A DNA stretch of 64,000 nt from Comamonadaceae bacterium ALPHA2B. GTDB taxonomy: Bacteria; Pseudomonadota; Gammaproteobacteria; Burkholderiales; Burkholderiaceae_C. A program made the position numbers and the translations under genes. The notes under the pieces are model-generated. The model made no database searches. It was not told the DNA's origin and saw only the letters and a list, made by a program, of their open reading frames with translations. The stretch covers positions 61,071-125,070 of the forward strand of contig SCOE01000012.1 in the NCBI GenBank assembly GCA_005503065.1. The letters are read 5' to 3'. How positions within the stretch are numbered: the stretch's first letter is position 1; every line of letters starts with the position of its first letter. Shown here piece after piece: positions 41,713 through 50,313 of the stretch.

Positions 41713-42527
41713 CCGTGGTGGTGCCAGAAAGGGGTGCCCAGCACGGGCGTGCTGGGCTGCGCATTGTCGGCGGCGGACATCGCGCCGGCGCGCCGCGCCG
41801 TCCGGCCGGCCTGCACCGCGTCGGCAAAGGCGCCGGCCATGGCGACCGGGTCCTGCGCGAGTGCGACCGCGGTGTTGAGCAGCACCCCGTCGTAGCCCCA
41901 TTCCATCACCTGGCAGGCGTGCGAAGGCAGGCCGAGGCCGGCATCCACCAGCATCGGCACGTCCAGGCGCTCGCGCAACATCTGCAGTGCGTAGGGGTTG
42001 ACCGGACCGCGGCCGGTGCCGATGGGCGCGGCCCAGGGCATCACGGCCTGGCAGCCGGCGTCCACCAGCCGTTGGCACAGCACCAGGTCCTCGGTGCAAT
42101 AGGGCAGCACCTGGAAGCCGTCGGCGATCAATCGCCTTGCCGCCTCGACGAGGTTGAGCGTGTCGGGCTGCAGGGTGTAGTCGTCGCCGATCAGCTCGAG
42201 CTTGAGCCAGGGCGTCTCGAACACCTCGCGCGCCATCTGCGCGGTGGCGATCACCTCCTGGATCGTGTGGCAGCCTGCGGTGTTGGGCAGCACGGGCACG
42301 CCCAGCCGCCGGAGCAGCCCCCAGAAGTCGCCACCAGTTGCAGCACCTTCGGCGGTGGCGCCTTGCCGCCGCAGCGAGGCGGTGAGCATGGCCGGCCGGG
42401 CGCGCTGCACGGCGGCCTCCAGCACGTCGGGCGAGGGGTAGCGCGCCGTGCCGAGCAGCAGTCGGCTGTCGAAGCGCTGGCCGTAAAGCACCAGCGCGTC
42501 GTCGTGGGTCGTGTCGTCGCGGCGCAT
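41709..42527 (-). CDS. thiG: Thiazole synthase ThiG
   Basis: Forms the thiazole ring from DXP, dehydroglycine and ThiS thiocarboxylate. 272 residues. Blocks: [72 protein letters not shown] and [19 protein letters not shown]. The C-terminal tail ([20 protein letters not shown]) is longer than in E. coli. Starts three bases after the thiS stop and overlaps thiE by four bases, so thiOSGE is tightly coupled. Confidence 0.95.
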   Translation of the reverse strand: MRRDDTTHDDALVLYGQRFDSRLLLGTARYPSPDVLEAAVQRARPAMLTASLRRQGATAEGAATGGDFWGLLRRLGVPVLPNTAGCHTIQEVIATAQMAREVFETPWLKLELIGDDYTLQPDTLNLVEAARRLIADGFQVLPYCTEDLVLCQRLVDAGCQAVMPWAAPIGTGRGPVNPYALQMLRERLDVPMLVDAGLGLPSHACQVMEWGYDGVLLNTAVALAQDPVAMAGAFADAVQAGRTARRAGAMSAADNAQPSTPVLGTPFWHHHG

Positions 42528-42530
42528 CGC

Positions 42531-42728
42531 TCAGCCTCCGGTCACGGGCCGGATCACTTCCACGTCGTCACCATCGCTCAGGCGGCGCTGTGCGTAGGCC
42601 GAGCGCGGCACGAACTCGCGGTTGACCGCCGCGGCGAACGGCGGCTGCGGCGCCAGCAGCGCGATGGCTTCGGCCAGGGTGGCGGGCGCGTCGAGTTCGC
42701 GCGGCTCGCCGTTGAGCAGGATGTTCAC
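42531..42728 (-). CDS. thiS: Sulfur carrier protein ThiS
   Basis: 65-residue ubiquitin-fold carrier beginning with a GTG codon (MNILLNGEPRELDAP) and ending in VTGG, the diglycine that is thiocarboxylated for thiazole synthesis. The GTG overlaps the thiO stop as GTGA (42725-42728), the reason for choosing this start. The adenylating partner (ThiF or MoeB) is not in the window. Confidence 0.92.
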   Translation of the reverse strand: MNILLNGEPRELDAPATLAEAIALLAPQPPFAAAVNREFVPRSAYAQRRLSDGDDVEVIRPVTGG

Positions 42729-43846
42729 GTCTCGGTCTCCTCGTCGCCGCAGCGACCGTCGGTCTCGATGTCGATCTCGAATTCGCGCGCCAGCGTCGGC
42801 GCCTGGCCGGCCAGGCACTGCCAGGCGGCGTCGAGCACCGCAGGCGCGATCATGAACCCGTGGCGGTACAGACCGTTGATCTGCAGCACGCGTGGGCCGC
42901 GCCAGCGCAATGCCGGCCGGTTGTCGGGCAGGGTGGGACGGCACTGCGTGGCGATCTCCACGATGCGCGCCTCGCCGAAGCCCGGGTGCACCGCATAGGC
43001 GGCGCTCAACAGTTCCATCGTCGAGCGCACGCTCGCGGGCGACAGGTCCTGCGACTCGATCTCGGTCGCGCCGATCACGAACAGGTGGTCCGGCTTGGGC
43101 GCGATGTAGAGCGGGTAGCGCGGGTGCACCAGTCGCGTCGGGCGGTGCAGCGCGACGTCGGGCGCATGGACACGGATCACCTCGCCGCGCACGCCACGCA
43201 GTTGTCTCCACTGGTCTCGGGCGCCCAGCCCGCGGCAGTCGATCACGCGCGCGTCGTCCCCGGGCGCGAAGTCGTCCGGCGAGCGGGGACTGTGCCAATG
43301 CAGCTGCACGCCGGGTACAACCTCGAGGGCCACGCGCAGCGCCTCCAGCAGGCCGCGGTTGTCCAGCTGGCCTTCGTCTGGCAGCCACCAGCCGCGCATG
43401 AAGCGCCCGGCCAGCGCGGGCTCCAGGGCGGCCAGCGCGGGCGCGTCGAGCGGCTGCATCGGCGACAGGCCGTCGACGGTCGCCTGCGTGCGGCGCAGCG
43501 TGGCCGCCAGTCGATCGGCCTCGGCGGCGTCCTGCCGGTGCCAGACGATCAGGGTGCCCGCCTGTTGGAAGAACACCGGCTGCGGCAGCGTGGCCAGCAG
43601 CTGCGGCCAGCGCCCGAGGCTGTGCAGCCCCATGCGCACCAGCGCCGGCGGTGCGACGGCGGATTCGGCCAGCGGTGCCAGCATGGCGGCTGCGACCCGT
43701 GCGGCGGCCTGTTCGGCCTCGGGGCCGCCCGCATCGTGAACCGTCACCTCGCAGCCGGCGCGCGCCAGCGCCAGCGCCACGAGCCGGCCCATGAGGCCGG
43801 CGCCGAGCACGTGGGCATGGCGAAAGGGCAGCTGCGTGCCGTTCAT
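42725..43846 (-). CDS. thiO: Glycine oxidase ThiO
   Basis: FAD enzyme of 373 residues from ATG 43846; it makes dehydroglycine for ThiG from glycine and O2. FAD fold: HVLGAGLMGRLVALALARAG. Later blocks: DCRGLGARDQWRQLRGVRGE, YPLYIAPKPDHLFVIGATE, and the C-terminal INGLYRHGFMIAPAV, all typical of ThiO. First gene of thiOSGE. Its start lies only 17-35 bp from the divergent thiD start, and no TPP riboswitch precedes it, unlike the genes on either side. Confidence 0.93.
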   Translation of the reverse strand: MNGTQLPFRHAHVLGAGLMGRLVALALARAGCEVTVHDAGGPEAEQAAARVAAAMLAPLAESAVAPPALVRMGLHSLGRWPQLLATLPQPVFFQQAGTLIVWHRQDAAEADRLAATLRRTQATVDGLSPMQPLDAPALAALEPALAGRFMRGWWLPDEGQLDNRGLLEALRVALEVVPGVQLHWHSPRSPDDFAPGDDARVIDCRGLGARDQWRQLRGVRGEVIRVHAPDVALHRPTRLVHPRYPLYIAPKPDHLFVIGATEIESQDLSPASVRSTMELLSAAYAVHPGFGEARIVEIATQCRPTLPDNRPALRWRGPRVLQINGLYRHGFMIAPAVLDAAWQCLAGQAPTLAREFEIDIETDGRCGDEETET

Positions 43847-43881
43847 GCAAGCCCCTGGCGGCCGTGGCCGATAATTTTTCG

Positions 43882-44748
43882 GTGAGCACACCTTCCACGT
43901 CCCCCGTATCGGCGTCGCGCTACGTCCGCGTCCTGTCCATCGCCGGCTCCGACAGCGGCGGTGGCGCCGGCATCCAGGCCGACCTCAAGACCTTCGCCGC
44001 GCTGGGCTGCTATGGCATGACGGCGATCACCGCGCTCACGGCGCAGAACACGCGCGGCGTGAGCGGCATCCACGCCGTGCCGCCCGCCTTCCTGAAGGCG
44101 CAGCTGCAGGCGGTGATCGAGGACATCGGCGTCGATGCCGTCAAGATCGGGATGCTGCACGCGCCCGAGGTGGTGGACGTGGTGGCCTGGGCCATCGACC
44201 ATTACGCGCTGCAGCGCGTGGTGCTCGACCCGGTGATGGTCGCCACCAGCGGCGACCGGCTCATCGCACAGGAGACGGTGCAGGTCATGGTGCGCGAACT
44301 GTTCCCGCGCGCCGCCGTCGTCACGCCCAACCTGGACGAGGCGGCCCTGCTCGTGGGCCATGGCATTGCCGGCGCAGGCGACATGCAGGTGGCCGCCGAC
44401 GAGCTGCTGTCGATGGGCGCGCAGGCCATGCTGCTCAAGGGCGGCCATCTGCCGGGCGACGAGGTGGTGGATCTGCTCGCTCGGAAGGATGCGCCTTCGC
44501 TGCGCTGGCATGCACAGCGCATCGCGAGCCGCAACCTGCATGGCACCGGCTGCACGCTCTCCTCGGCCATCGCCTGCGGGCTGGCGCGCGGCGACGACCT
44601 GCCGCAGGCCGTGGCTGCCGCGCACGCCTATGTGCAGTCGGCCATGCGGGCGGGCGCACAGGTCGCCATCGGGCAGGGCCATGGGCCGCTCAACCATGGT
44701 TTCGCGCCGCTGCCAGCCCTGCAGGTGCCACTGGACGCGCGCGCGTAA
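43882..44748 (+). CDS. thiD: Hydroxymethylpyrimidine/phosphomethylpyrimidine kinase ThiD
   Basis: Phosphorylates HMP twice to HMP-PP. 288 residues from GTG 43882 (a GTG at 43864 is also possible). Motifs: VLSIAGSDSGGGAGIQADLK, AALGCYGMTAITALTAQNT, VLDPVMVATSGDRLI, PNLDEAALLVG, and the anion hole LHGTGCTLSSAIACGLARG. Neither GTG has a Shine-Dalgarno; GATAAT at 43870-43875 lies six bases before GTG 43882, so a leaderless mRNA is possible. It is encoded opposite to all other thiamine genes here, and its 3' end overlaps the cytX 3' end by 59 bp. Confidence 0.93.
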   Translation: MSTPSTSPVSASRYVRVLSIAGSDSGGGAGIQADLKTFAALGCYGMTAITALTAQNTRGVSGIHAVPPAFLKAQLQAVIEDIGVDAVKIGMLHAPEVVDVVAWAIDHYALQRVVLDPVMVATSGDRLIAQETVQVMVRELFPRAAVVTPNLDEAALLVGHGIAGAGDMQVAADELLSMGAQAMLLKGGHLPGDEVVDLLARKDAPSLRWHAQRIASRNLHGTGCTLSSAIACGLARGDDLPQAVAAAHAYVQSAMRAGAQVAIGQGHGPLNHGFAPLPALQVPLDARA

Positions 44749-46024
44749 GGCGCGCCAGCAGGAAAGTCGCCGCCAGCGTCGGCAGCGCCGAGCCAGCCTG
44801 CGGGGCCCAGGTCGCCAGGCCGTGGTACAGCACGATGCCGCCGATCCACAGCGCCGCCGCCACCGGCTCCACGCGCCGCGCGGCCGGGGCGGCATCTCCG
44901 CCGCCCAGCCGGCCGAGGATCACGCCGTACAGCGGCACGAACACCGAGCTCAGCATCAGCAGGAAGGGCTCCAGCGTGTGCATGGGCAGCACCAGCGCCA
45001 GCGCGATGCACAGCAGCGCCAGGCCCAGGCTCCAGCGCCGCACGCTCCAGCGCGGACGCAGGCTGTGCGCCGACACGGCGCCCGAATAGACGTCGCCGTA
45101 CGCGTTGTCCAGTTCGTCGATGAGGATCAGCCCCAGCGCGACCAGGCCGCCCTGCGCCAGCAGCAGCGCGGTCACCAGGCCGGTGCCCGGCTCGGCGACG
45201 CTGACCACCATCACGCCCAGCGCATAGCACCAGATGTTGGCCACCGCATAGCCCAGCCAGGTGCCGCCGAAGGCGCCGCCGAGGCCGCGCGTCGCGCGCC
45301 GGCCGTGGCGTGCGTAGTCGGCCACCAGCGGCAGCCAGGACACGGGCATCGCGATCACCAGGTCCATCGCGCCGAACAACCCCATGCTGCCGTCGCCGGG
45401 CCGCGACCAGAATGCGGTCCAGCCCTGGACATGCAGCCGGGTCGCGAATTGCCAGCTCAGCCACAGCAGCGACAGCACCACCAGCGGCAGGCCGAAGCGG
45501 CTCACGAAGCGGCGCACCAGCGTCACCATCGAGCCGCCCAGGAGGGCCAGCAGCACCGCGCCCCACAACAGGGTCGGCAGCAGGGTGCCCAGCCAGCCGT
45601 TGGCGTTCCAGCCGGCCGCCTGTGCCGCGATGGCCTGCGTACCTTCGCGCATCACGACCAATTCGAACGTGGTCCAGCCAATGAGTTGGCCGATGTTCAG
45701 CAGCACCGGCAGGCGCGCGAAGGCGCTGCCGTAGGTCGCATGCATCAGGCCGGCGCTGGCCAGCCCGCTCTGGCAGCCCAGGCGCGCCGTCCAGGCCAGC
45801 AGCCCGGCGCCGATCGCCGAGCCCAGCACGATCGCGAGTGCGGCATCGCGCGTGCCCACGGCCGGCACCAGGTAGGCGCCGATCTGCATGACCAGAAGCC
45901 CGACGCCGAGGCTGAACCAGAGCGAGGCGTGGTCGTGCCAGCGGAAGACGCGCTGCGCCTCGGCCAGCGGTGTCAGCGCCTCGTTGAAGGCCGGCGCGGC
46001 GGCCGGTTCGATGTGGATTGCCAT
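44690..46024 (-). CDS. cytX: CytX-type hydroxymethylpyrimidine permease (NCS1-like)
   Basis: 444 residues from ATG 46024, about 12 membrane segments. NCS1/purine-cytosine permease blocks: ASLWFSLGVGLLVMQIGAYL, GLMHATYGSAFARLPVLLN, NIGQLIGWTTFELVVM, SWLPLVADYARHGRRATRG and IDELDNAYGDVYSGAV. CytX members of this family are predicted HMP/thiamine-precursor importers from riboswitch context. That applies here: a TPP riboswitch sits at 46115-46205 in the leader. Convergent overlap with thiD (59 bp). The symbol follows the family and the riboswitch rather than any direct test. Confidence 0.88.
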   Translation of the reverse strand: MAIHIEPAAAPAFNEALTPLAEAQRVFRWHDHASLWFSLGVGLLVMQIGAYLVPAVGTRDAALAIVLGSAIGAGLLAWTARLGCQSGLASAGLMHATYGSAFARLPVLLNIGQLIGWTTFELVVMREGTQAIAAQAAGWNANGWLGTLLPTLLWGAVLLALLGGSMVTLVRRFVSRFGLPLVVLSLLWLSWQFATRLHVQGWTAFWSRPGDGSMGLFGAMDLVIAMPVSWLPLVADYARHGRRATRGLGGAFGGTWLGYAVANIWCYALGVMVVSVAEPGTGLVTALLLAQGGLVALGLILIDELDNAYGDVYSGAVSAHSLRPRWSVRRWSLGLALLCIALALVLPMHTLEPFLLMLSSVFVPLYGVILGRLGGGDAAPAARRVEPVAAALWIGGIVLYHGLATWAPQAGSALPTLAATFLLARLTRARPVAPAGLAAARNHG

Positions 46025-46045
46025 CGATTTGCTCCGTGCAAAGTC

Positions 46046-46060
46046 ATGGCAGGTGGGCGG
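46046..46060 (-). promoter_or_regulatory. Shared leader segment before cytX
   Basis: CCGCCCACCTGCCAT, identical to 40582-40596 before the TonB receptor, in the same position between aptamer and start codon. Confidence 0.4.
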
Positions 46061-46114
46061 TTTCCGGAACGGCCCATCGATGGAGACGGGTCCCTGCCGG
46101 AATCGGCAGCCGGA

Positions 46115-46205
46115 TCGGCTTCCCTGCGCGAGGATTACCTCAATCAGGTTCAAAGGGACTCTCTCAGTCGGCGCCTGCGGCGGCAGGGCCAACACCCCCA
46201 GCGAA
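46115..46205 (-). ncRNA. TPP riboswitch (THI element) upstream of cytX
   Basis: On the minus strand: GGGGGTGTTGG at the 5' end, then GGCGCCGACTGAGAGAGTCC, CTTTGAACCTGATTGAGG, TAATCCTCGCGCAGGGAAGC. Conserved T-loop (CTGAGA) and ACCTGA cores are present. 52 nt are identical to the other riboswitch in this window; the P3-like variable arm is longer here. Confidence 0.93.
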
Positions 46206-46271
46206 CGCCCGGCATGAGGGCCGGGCAAGGCGCATGTTAGCGCTTCCCGCACAGCCCTCGGCGACCGCGGC

Positions 46272-47867
46272 CTAGTCCGCGGGCAGGCCGGCCTCGGCGA
46301 GCCAGCGAGCGGCCGCTTGCATCTGGCGGCGATGGGCCGGCGTGGTGGCGGCGGGCATGCGGCGCAGGAAGTCCGCGACGCTGCGAAAGGGGGAGCGCGT
46401 GCGCAGCACCTCCACCCACTGGGCCGCCAGGGCCTCCTGCCCCAGCATCCGGGCCGCCACGGCGCCGACGACGTAAGGGGTCGGGAAGGCGGGGTTCACG
46501 GCCATGGCGCGCTGCGCGGCGTCGAGCGCGGCGGCCGCGTCATGCCGGGCGAGGGCGCTCCAACCCAGCGCGAGATGCCACACGGCACGCAGCGGCTCCC
46601 GTGGGCTGAGGGCAAAGGCGCGGTCACACAAGGCGGCCGCTTCCTCCGGGTGACCCAGGCGCGTCCGCACCAATGCGAGCAGTCCGAAGGCCGGGGCGAA
46701 GGAGGCCGACAGCCGCAGGCAATGGCGCAACGCTTCCTCGGCACGTACCGTCTCGCCGCGCGAATAGGCGACGAGACCCAGCGCATAGTGCGCGTCGGGT
46801 TCGTCGGGCGCGAGGTCCAGCGCGCGCTCGGCATGGGCCATGGCGATCCCGAGCGTCGGCGTGTCCGGTGCTGCGTCGGGCGGCGCTTCCCAGCCGAACT
46901 GCGCTGCACGCCAGGCACAGCTGGCCAGGCAGACTTCCGCCAGCGCACAGTCCGGGTCGCTGGCGAGTGCCTGTTGCGCCCAGCCCTGGGCGCGCAGGTT
47001 GGTGGCCTGCGATTCGGGCCGGGCGAACAGCTCGACCCAGGCGCGTGCAGCCAGGTCGCGCGCGGACTCGTGCCGGGGCGAGGCGCCGGCGTCGGCGCCG
47101 GGTGCGCGTGCATGGAATTCGAAGGTCAGGGAGCGCGCCAGCCGCCCGGCGACGATCTCTGCACCCTGCATCCAATCGCGCGCCGCCAGCTCGATCGTGT
47201 CGGTCCAGGTCTGGCGCTGGCTCGGCCCGTCGATGAGTGCCACCTCGATCCACAGGCGCTCGCCGGGCAACTGGCGCACCCGGCCGTCGACGACGCAGCG
47301 CACGCCCAGCTCGCGGGCCAGCTCGGCGGCCGGCCTGCCGCGCTCGCCGTATCGCAGCATGGTGCCGCGCGCCAGCACGCTGAGCTCCCCGTGGCGCGAC
47401 AGCTCGCCGATCAGGCGGTCGGTGAGGGCGGGAGGGATGAAGTCCAGCGCGGGCTCCACCCCGATGGCCTCGAAAGGCAGCACGGCGATGGAATGCGCAT
47501 CGAGCGGCGGCGCGGCCGCCTGGTGCACCGGCCAGCGCAGCCGGTAGCCCCTGCGAGGCACCGATTCGATGGCTTCGCGCCCCTCGGCGTCCCGGCCCAG
47601 CAGCTTGCGCAGGCGCGACACGCTCTCGTAGAGCGAACTGGGAGTGACGACCACCCCGGCCCACACGGTGGCCAGCAGCGAAGACGCCGGCACCACCGAA
47701 CCGCCTGCGCGCGCCAGCACCAGCAGAAGCCGCATCGCGCGCGGCTCGAGCTTGTGCGAGGCGCCGTCGCGCTCGATCCGGTCGGCCAGCGCCAGCACCG
47801 TCCAGTCGCCGATGCGCAGCGCGGCTTCCGGCCCGCCTTGCGGCGGTTCGTCAGGGGTGGAGGTCAC
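46272..47867 (-). CDS. Winged-helix (CadC/OmpR-type) regulator with C-terminal TPR-like region
   Basis: 531 residues from a GTG at 47867 (VTSTPDEPPQGG). The N-terminal Trans_reg_C domain (about 15-110) has LEPRAMRLLLVLARAGGSVV, SSLYESVSRLRKLLG and VPRRGYRLRWPV. A middle domain (about 120-235) starts HSIAVLPFEAIG, typical of regulators in the CadC-like/adenylate-cyclase-linked group. Tetratricopeptide-like helices follow (about 300-510; AERALDLAPDEPDAHYALGL, GHPEEAAALCDRAFALSPRE). No membrane segment. Divergent from a Bug-type binding protein about 100 bp away, which it may control. Confidence 0.82.
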   Translation of the reverse strand: MTSTPDEPPQGGPEAALRIGDWTVLALADRIERDGASHKLEPRAMRLLLVLARAGGSVVPASSLLATVWAGVVVTPSSLYESVSRLRKLLGRDAEGREAIESVPRRGYRLRWPVHQAAAPPLDAHSIAVLPFEAIGVEPALDFIPPALTDRLIGELSRHGELSVLARGTMLRYGERGRPAAELARELGVRCVVDGRVRQLPGERLWIEVALIDGPSQRQTWTDTIELAARDWMQGAEIVAGRLARSLTFEFHARAPGADAGASPRHESARDLAARAWVELFARPESQATNLRAQGWAQQALASDPDCALAEVCLASCAWRAAQFGWEAPPDAAPDTPTLGIAMAHAERALDLAPDEPDAHYALGLVAYSRGETVRAEEALRHCLRLSASFAPAFGLLALVRTRLGHPEEAAALCDRAFALSPREPLRAVWHLALGWSALARHDAAAALDAAQRAMAVNPAFPTPYVVGAVAARMLGQEALAAQWVEVLRTRSPFRSVADFLRRMPAATTPAHRRQMQAAARWLAEAGLPAD

Positions 47868-47971
47868 GGCGTGGTGTGCGGACGAGGGTGCGGCCAATCT
47901 TAAGAAAAGCCCAAGATCCGTCCAGCGCCGGACGCGCACACTGGCTGCACCTCTTGAACTTCGGAGCCGCC

Positions 47972-48913
47972 ATGCCATCCCTTCGCCGTCGACATGTCCT
48001 TCTGGGCGCGCTGTGCGCCGCCGGTTCCACGTTCCGTGCGTCAGCACAGGCGGCGCACGCCACGGTGGTGGTGCCCTTCGCGGCCGGCTCTGCGCCGGAT
48101 ACGGTGGCCCGGCTGCTGGTCGAGCCCATGGCCGCCGAACTCGGCACGCCGGTGGTGGTGGAGAACCAGCCCGGTGCGGGCGGCATGGTCGGGGTCGCGC
48201 ATGTCGCGCGCGCCACGGCGGACGGCCGCACCGTGGTGCTGTCGGGCGACGCCGCGCTCGTGATGCCGGACCCGCAGGGCCTGCGGCGCTACGACCCGGT
48301 GCGCGACCTGGCGCCGGTCTCGCGGCTGGTCGCCACGCCCAATGTGCTGGTGGTGGGCACCGGCCTCGGCGTGAGCGATCTGGCGGGCCTGATGGCCTGG
48401 GTGCGGTCGCAGCCGCCGGGCACGGTGAGCTATGCGTCGGTCGGGGCCGGGACTTCTTCGCACCGCGGCGGGCAACTGCTGGCCCGACGCCTGGGGGTGC
48501 CGCTGGTGCACGTGCCGTATGCGCAGAGCCCGCTGCCGGACGTGGTGGCGGGCCGTGTGGGCCTCTTCTTCGCCAATGTGGCGACGGCGATGCCGCTGGT
48601 GCGCGAGGGCCGCCTGGTCGCGCTCGGCGTGGCATCCGCACAGCGCTCGCCGATCGCGCCGGAACTGCCGACCTTGTCGGAGTCCGGGCTGCCGGACTTC
48701 GAATCCGCCGCCTGGTTCGCGCTGCTCGCGCCCGGGGGCACGCCGGACATGGCGTTGGAGCGCTGGCAGCGGGCGGCTCGCGCGGCGATGGGATCGGCCG
48801 CCGTCCGCGCCCGCCTTCAGGCCCTGGGCATCGAGCCCGTGGGCTCCACGGCCGCGGAGCTGCGCGCGACCATCGAGCAGGAAACGCGCCGCTGGGCCGC
48901 GCTGGCCGAGTGA
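47972..48913 (+). CDS. Tripartite tricarboxylate transporter receptor (Bug/TctC family), orphan
   Basis: 313 residues. The signal peptide is RRHVLLGALCAAGSTFRASAQA, so periplasmic. Bug-family blocks: VVVPFAAGSAPDTVARLL, VVENQPGAGGMVGVAHVARA, SYASVGAGTSSHRGGQLLAR, VHVPYAQSPLPDVVAGRVGL and PELPTLSESGLPDFESAAW. Such proteins bind carboxylic acids. No TctA/TctB membrane genes are near, the usual situation for the expanded Bug families of Burkholderiales. The ligand cannot be told. Confidence 0.9.
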   Translation: MPSLRRRHVLLGALCAAGSTFRASAQAAHATVVVPFAAGSAPDTVARLLVEPMAAELGTPVVVENQPGAGGMVGVAHVARATADGRTVVLSGDAALVMPDPQGLRRYDPVRDLAPVSRLVATPNVLVVGTGLGVSDLAGLMAWVRSQPPGTVSYASVGAGTSSHRGGQLLARRLGVPLVHVPYAQSPLPDVVAGRVGLFFANVATAMPLVREGRLVALGVASAQRSPIAPELPTLSESGLPDFESAAWFALLAPGGTPDMALERWQRAARAAMGSAAVRARLQALGIEPVGSTAAELRATIEQETRRWAALAE

Positions 48914-48920
48914 GGCGACG

Positions 48921-49253
48921 ATGGCCGTCTCCCCCGCCGCCGTGGCGCGCGCCGCCCGGGATCCGCTGGTTCCGGCAAGCCTTTATGCCCGTGCCCTGGC
49001 CTGGGCCTTCACGCTGTTCAGCTCAGCCCGGGTCATGGCCTACGTGCCCACGATCTGGGCGCTGTGGCAGAGCGGCGACTCGCAGCAGCACTCGCTGTTC
49101 ACCTGGATCACCTGGACCGGTGCCAACGCCACCATGGCGCTGTGGCTGTGGGAGCAGAACGGGCGACGTCCCTCGCGCGCCGTGGTGGTCAACCTGTGCA
49201 ATGCGGTGATGTGCGCCGCGACGCTGGTGCTGATCGTCGCGCTGCGCCTGTGA
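48921..49253 (+). CDS. Small membrane protein (PQ-loop/SemiSWEET-like length)
   Basis: 110 residues with about three hydrophobic segments: around 18-47 (YARALAWAFTLFSSARVMAY), 58-76 (FTWITWTGANATMALWLWE) and 88-109 (VVNLCNAVMCAATLVLIVAL). The order and the SARVMAYVPTIWALW stretch recall half-length PQ-loop proteins, but the PQ itself is absent, so this is only a resemblance. It begins seven bases after the Bug gene and is probably co-transcribed. Confidence 0.65.
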   Translation: MAVSPAAVARAARDPLVPASLYARALAWAFTLFSSARVMAYVPTIWALWQSGDSQQHSLFTWITWTGANATMALWLWEQNGRRPSRAVVVNLCNAVMCAATLVLIVALRL

Positions 49254-49275
49254 CGCCGGCTGCAGCGTTCGAGCC

Positions 49276-50304
49276 TCAGCCGTGCGGCACGCCCAACAGT
49301 TCGTGCAGCCGCGTGCTGGTCGTCGTGTACTGCAGCGGCGGCACCTTGCCGTCGAAAACGATCTCGGCCGCGGCCCAGGCGGCCAGCGTGGCCTCGTGGA
49401 AGCCGCAGACGATGAGCTTGCGCTTGCCGGGGTAGGTGTTGATGTCGCCCACGGCGAAGAGGCCGCGCTCGCGCGTCTCGTAGCGCGTGGTGTCGACCGG
49501 CACCTGCTTGCGCTCGAGTTCGAGGCCCCAGTCGGCGATCGGTCCCAGCCGCGGCGAGATGCCCTGGCAGACCACCAGCGCATCGAGCCGCAGCACGACG
49601 GTCTGCCCCTCGGGCGTGGCGATGACGAGCTGCCGGCCATCGAAGGCGCCCGGCTGGCCGATCACGAGGCGGATGTCGCCGGCGTCGATGCGGGCGCGCA
49701 GCCGCGCCACCGCGGCCTCGTCGCCCCGGAAGGCGTCGCGACGGTGGAGGAGCATGACCTCGCGCGCCACGCCCACCAGCGCCAGGGCGGCATCGACCGC
49801 CGCCTCCTCGCCACCGTGCACGACCACCGACTGGCCGGCGAAACGGCCGAAGTCGGACGGGTGGTAGAACAGCTGGCGGCCCTCGTAGGCCTCGGCCCCG
49901 TCGACGCCGAGCTTCTTCGGCACGAAGGCGCCCACGCCGGCGGCGAGGAAGACGGTCCTGGCCAGGAAGGTCTTGCGGCCGGTGGTGCCGGCGCGCCAGC
50001 GGCCATCGGGCTCGCGCGCGAGGGTCGAGACCTGCTCGCCCAGATGCATCGGCACCTTGAAGGGCGCGAGTTGCGCCCGCAGCGACTCGGCCAGCCCGCG
50101 GCCCGTGGTCGCCGGCGTGCCGGGAATGTCGTAGATGGGTTTGTCGCCGTACAGCTCGACGCACTGGCCGCCTGCGTGGGGCAGGGCGTCGACGATGTGG
50201 CAGCCGATTTCGAGCAGGCCCAGCTGGAAGGCCTGGAACAGCCCCACCGGACCGGCGCCGACGATCAGGGCGTCCGTCTCGGTCGGGGCTGCGGTGTCAC
50301 TCAC
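49276..50304 (-). CDS. Ferredoxin--NADP+ reductase, thioredoxin-reductase type
   Basis: 342 residues. FAD site DALIVGAGPVGLFQAFQLG, then HIVDALPHAGGQCVELYGDK. The NADP site is VVVHGGEEAAVDAALAL. The late FAD motif is RGLFAVGDINTYPGKRKL. It lacks the CxxC of true thioredoxin reductases, which marks the FNR branch of this fold. It moves electrons between NADPH and ferredoxin. It begins nine bases after the fdxA stop, so the two are a natural pair, and they follow cysDN on the same strand. It may help feed sulfite reductase, which lacks a CysJ here. Confidence 0.88.
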   Translation of the reverse strand: MSDTAAPTETDALIVGAGPVGLFQAFQLGLLEIGCHIVDALPHAGGQCVELYGDKPIYDIPGTPATTGRGLAESLRAQLAPFKVPMHLGEQVSTLAREPDGRWRAGTTGRKTFLARTVFLAAGVGAFVPKKLGVDGAEAYEGRQLFYHPSDFGRFAGQSVVVHGGEEAAVDAALALVGVAREVMLLHRRDAFRGDEAAVARLRARIDAGDIRLVIGQPGAFDGRQLVIATPEGQTVVLRLDALVVCQGISPRLGPIADWGLELERKQVPVDTTRYETRERGLFAVGDINTYPGKRKLIVCGFHEATLAAWAAAEIVFDGKVPPLQYTTTSTRLHELLGVPHG

Positions 50305-50313
50305 CGGGCCAGC

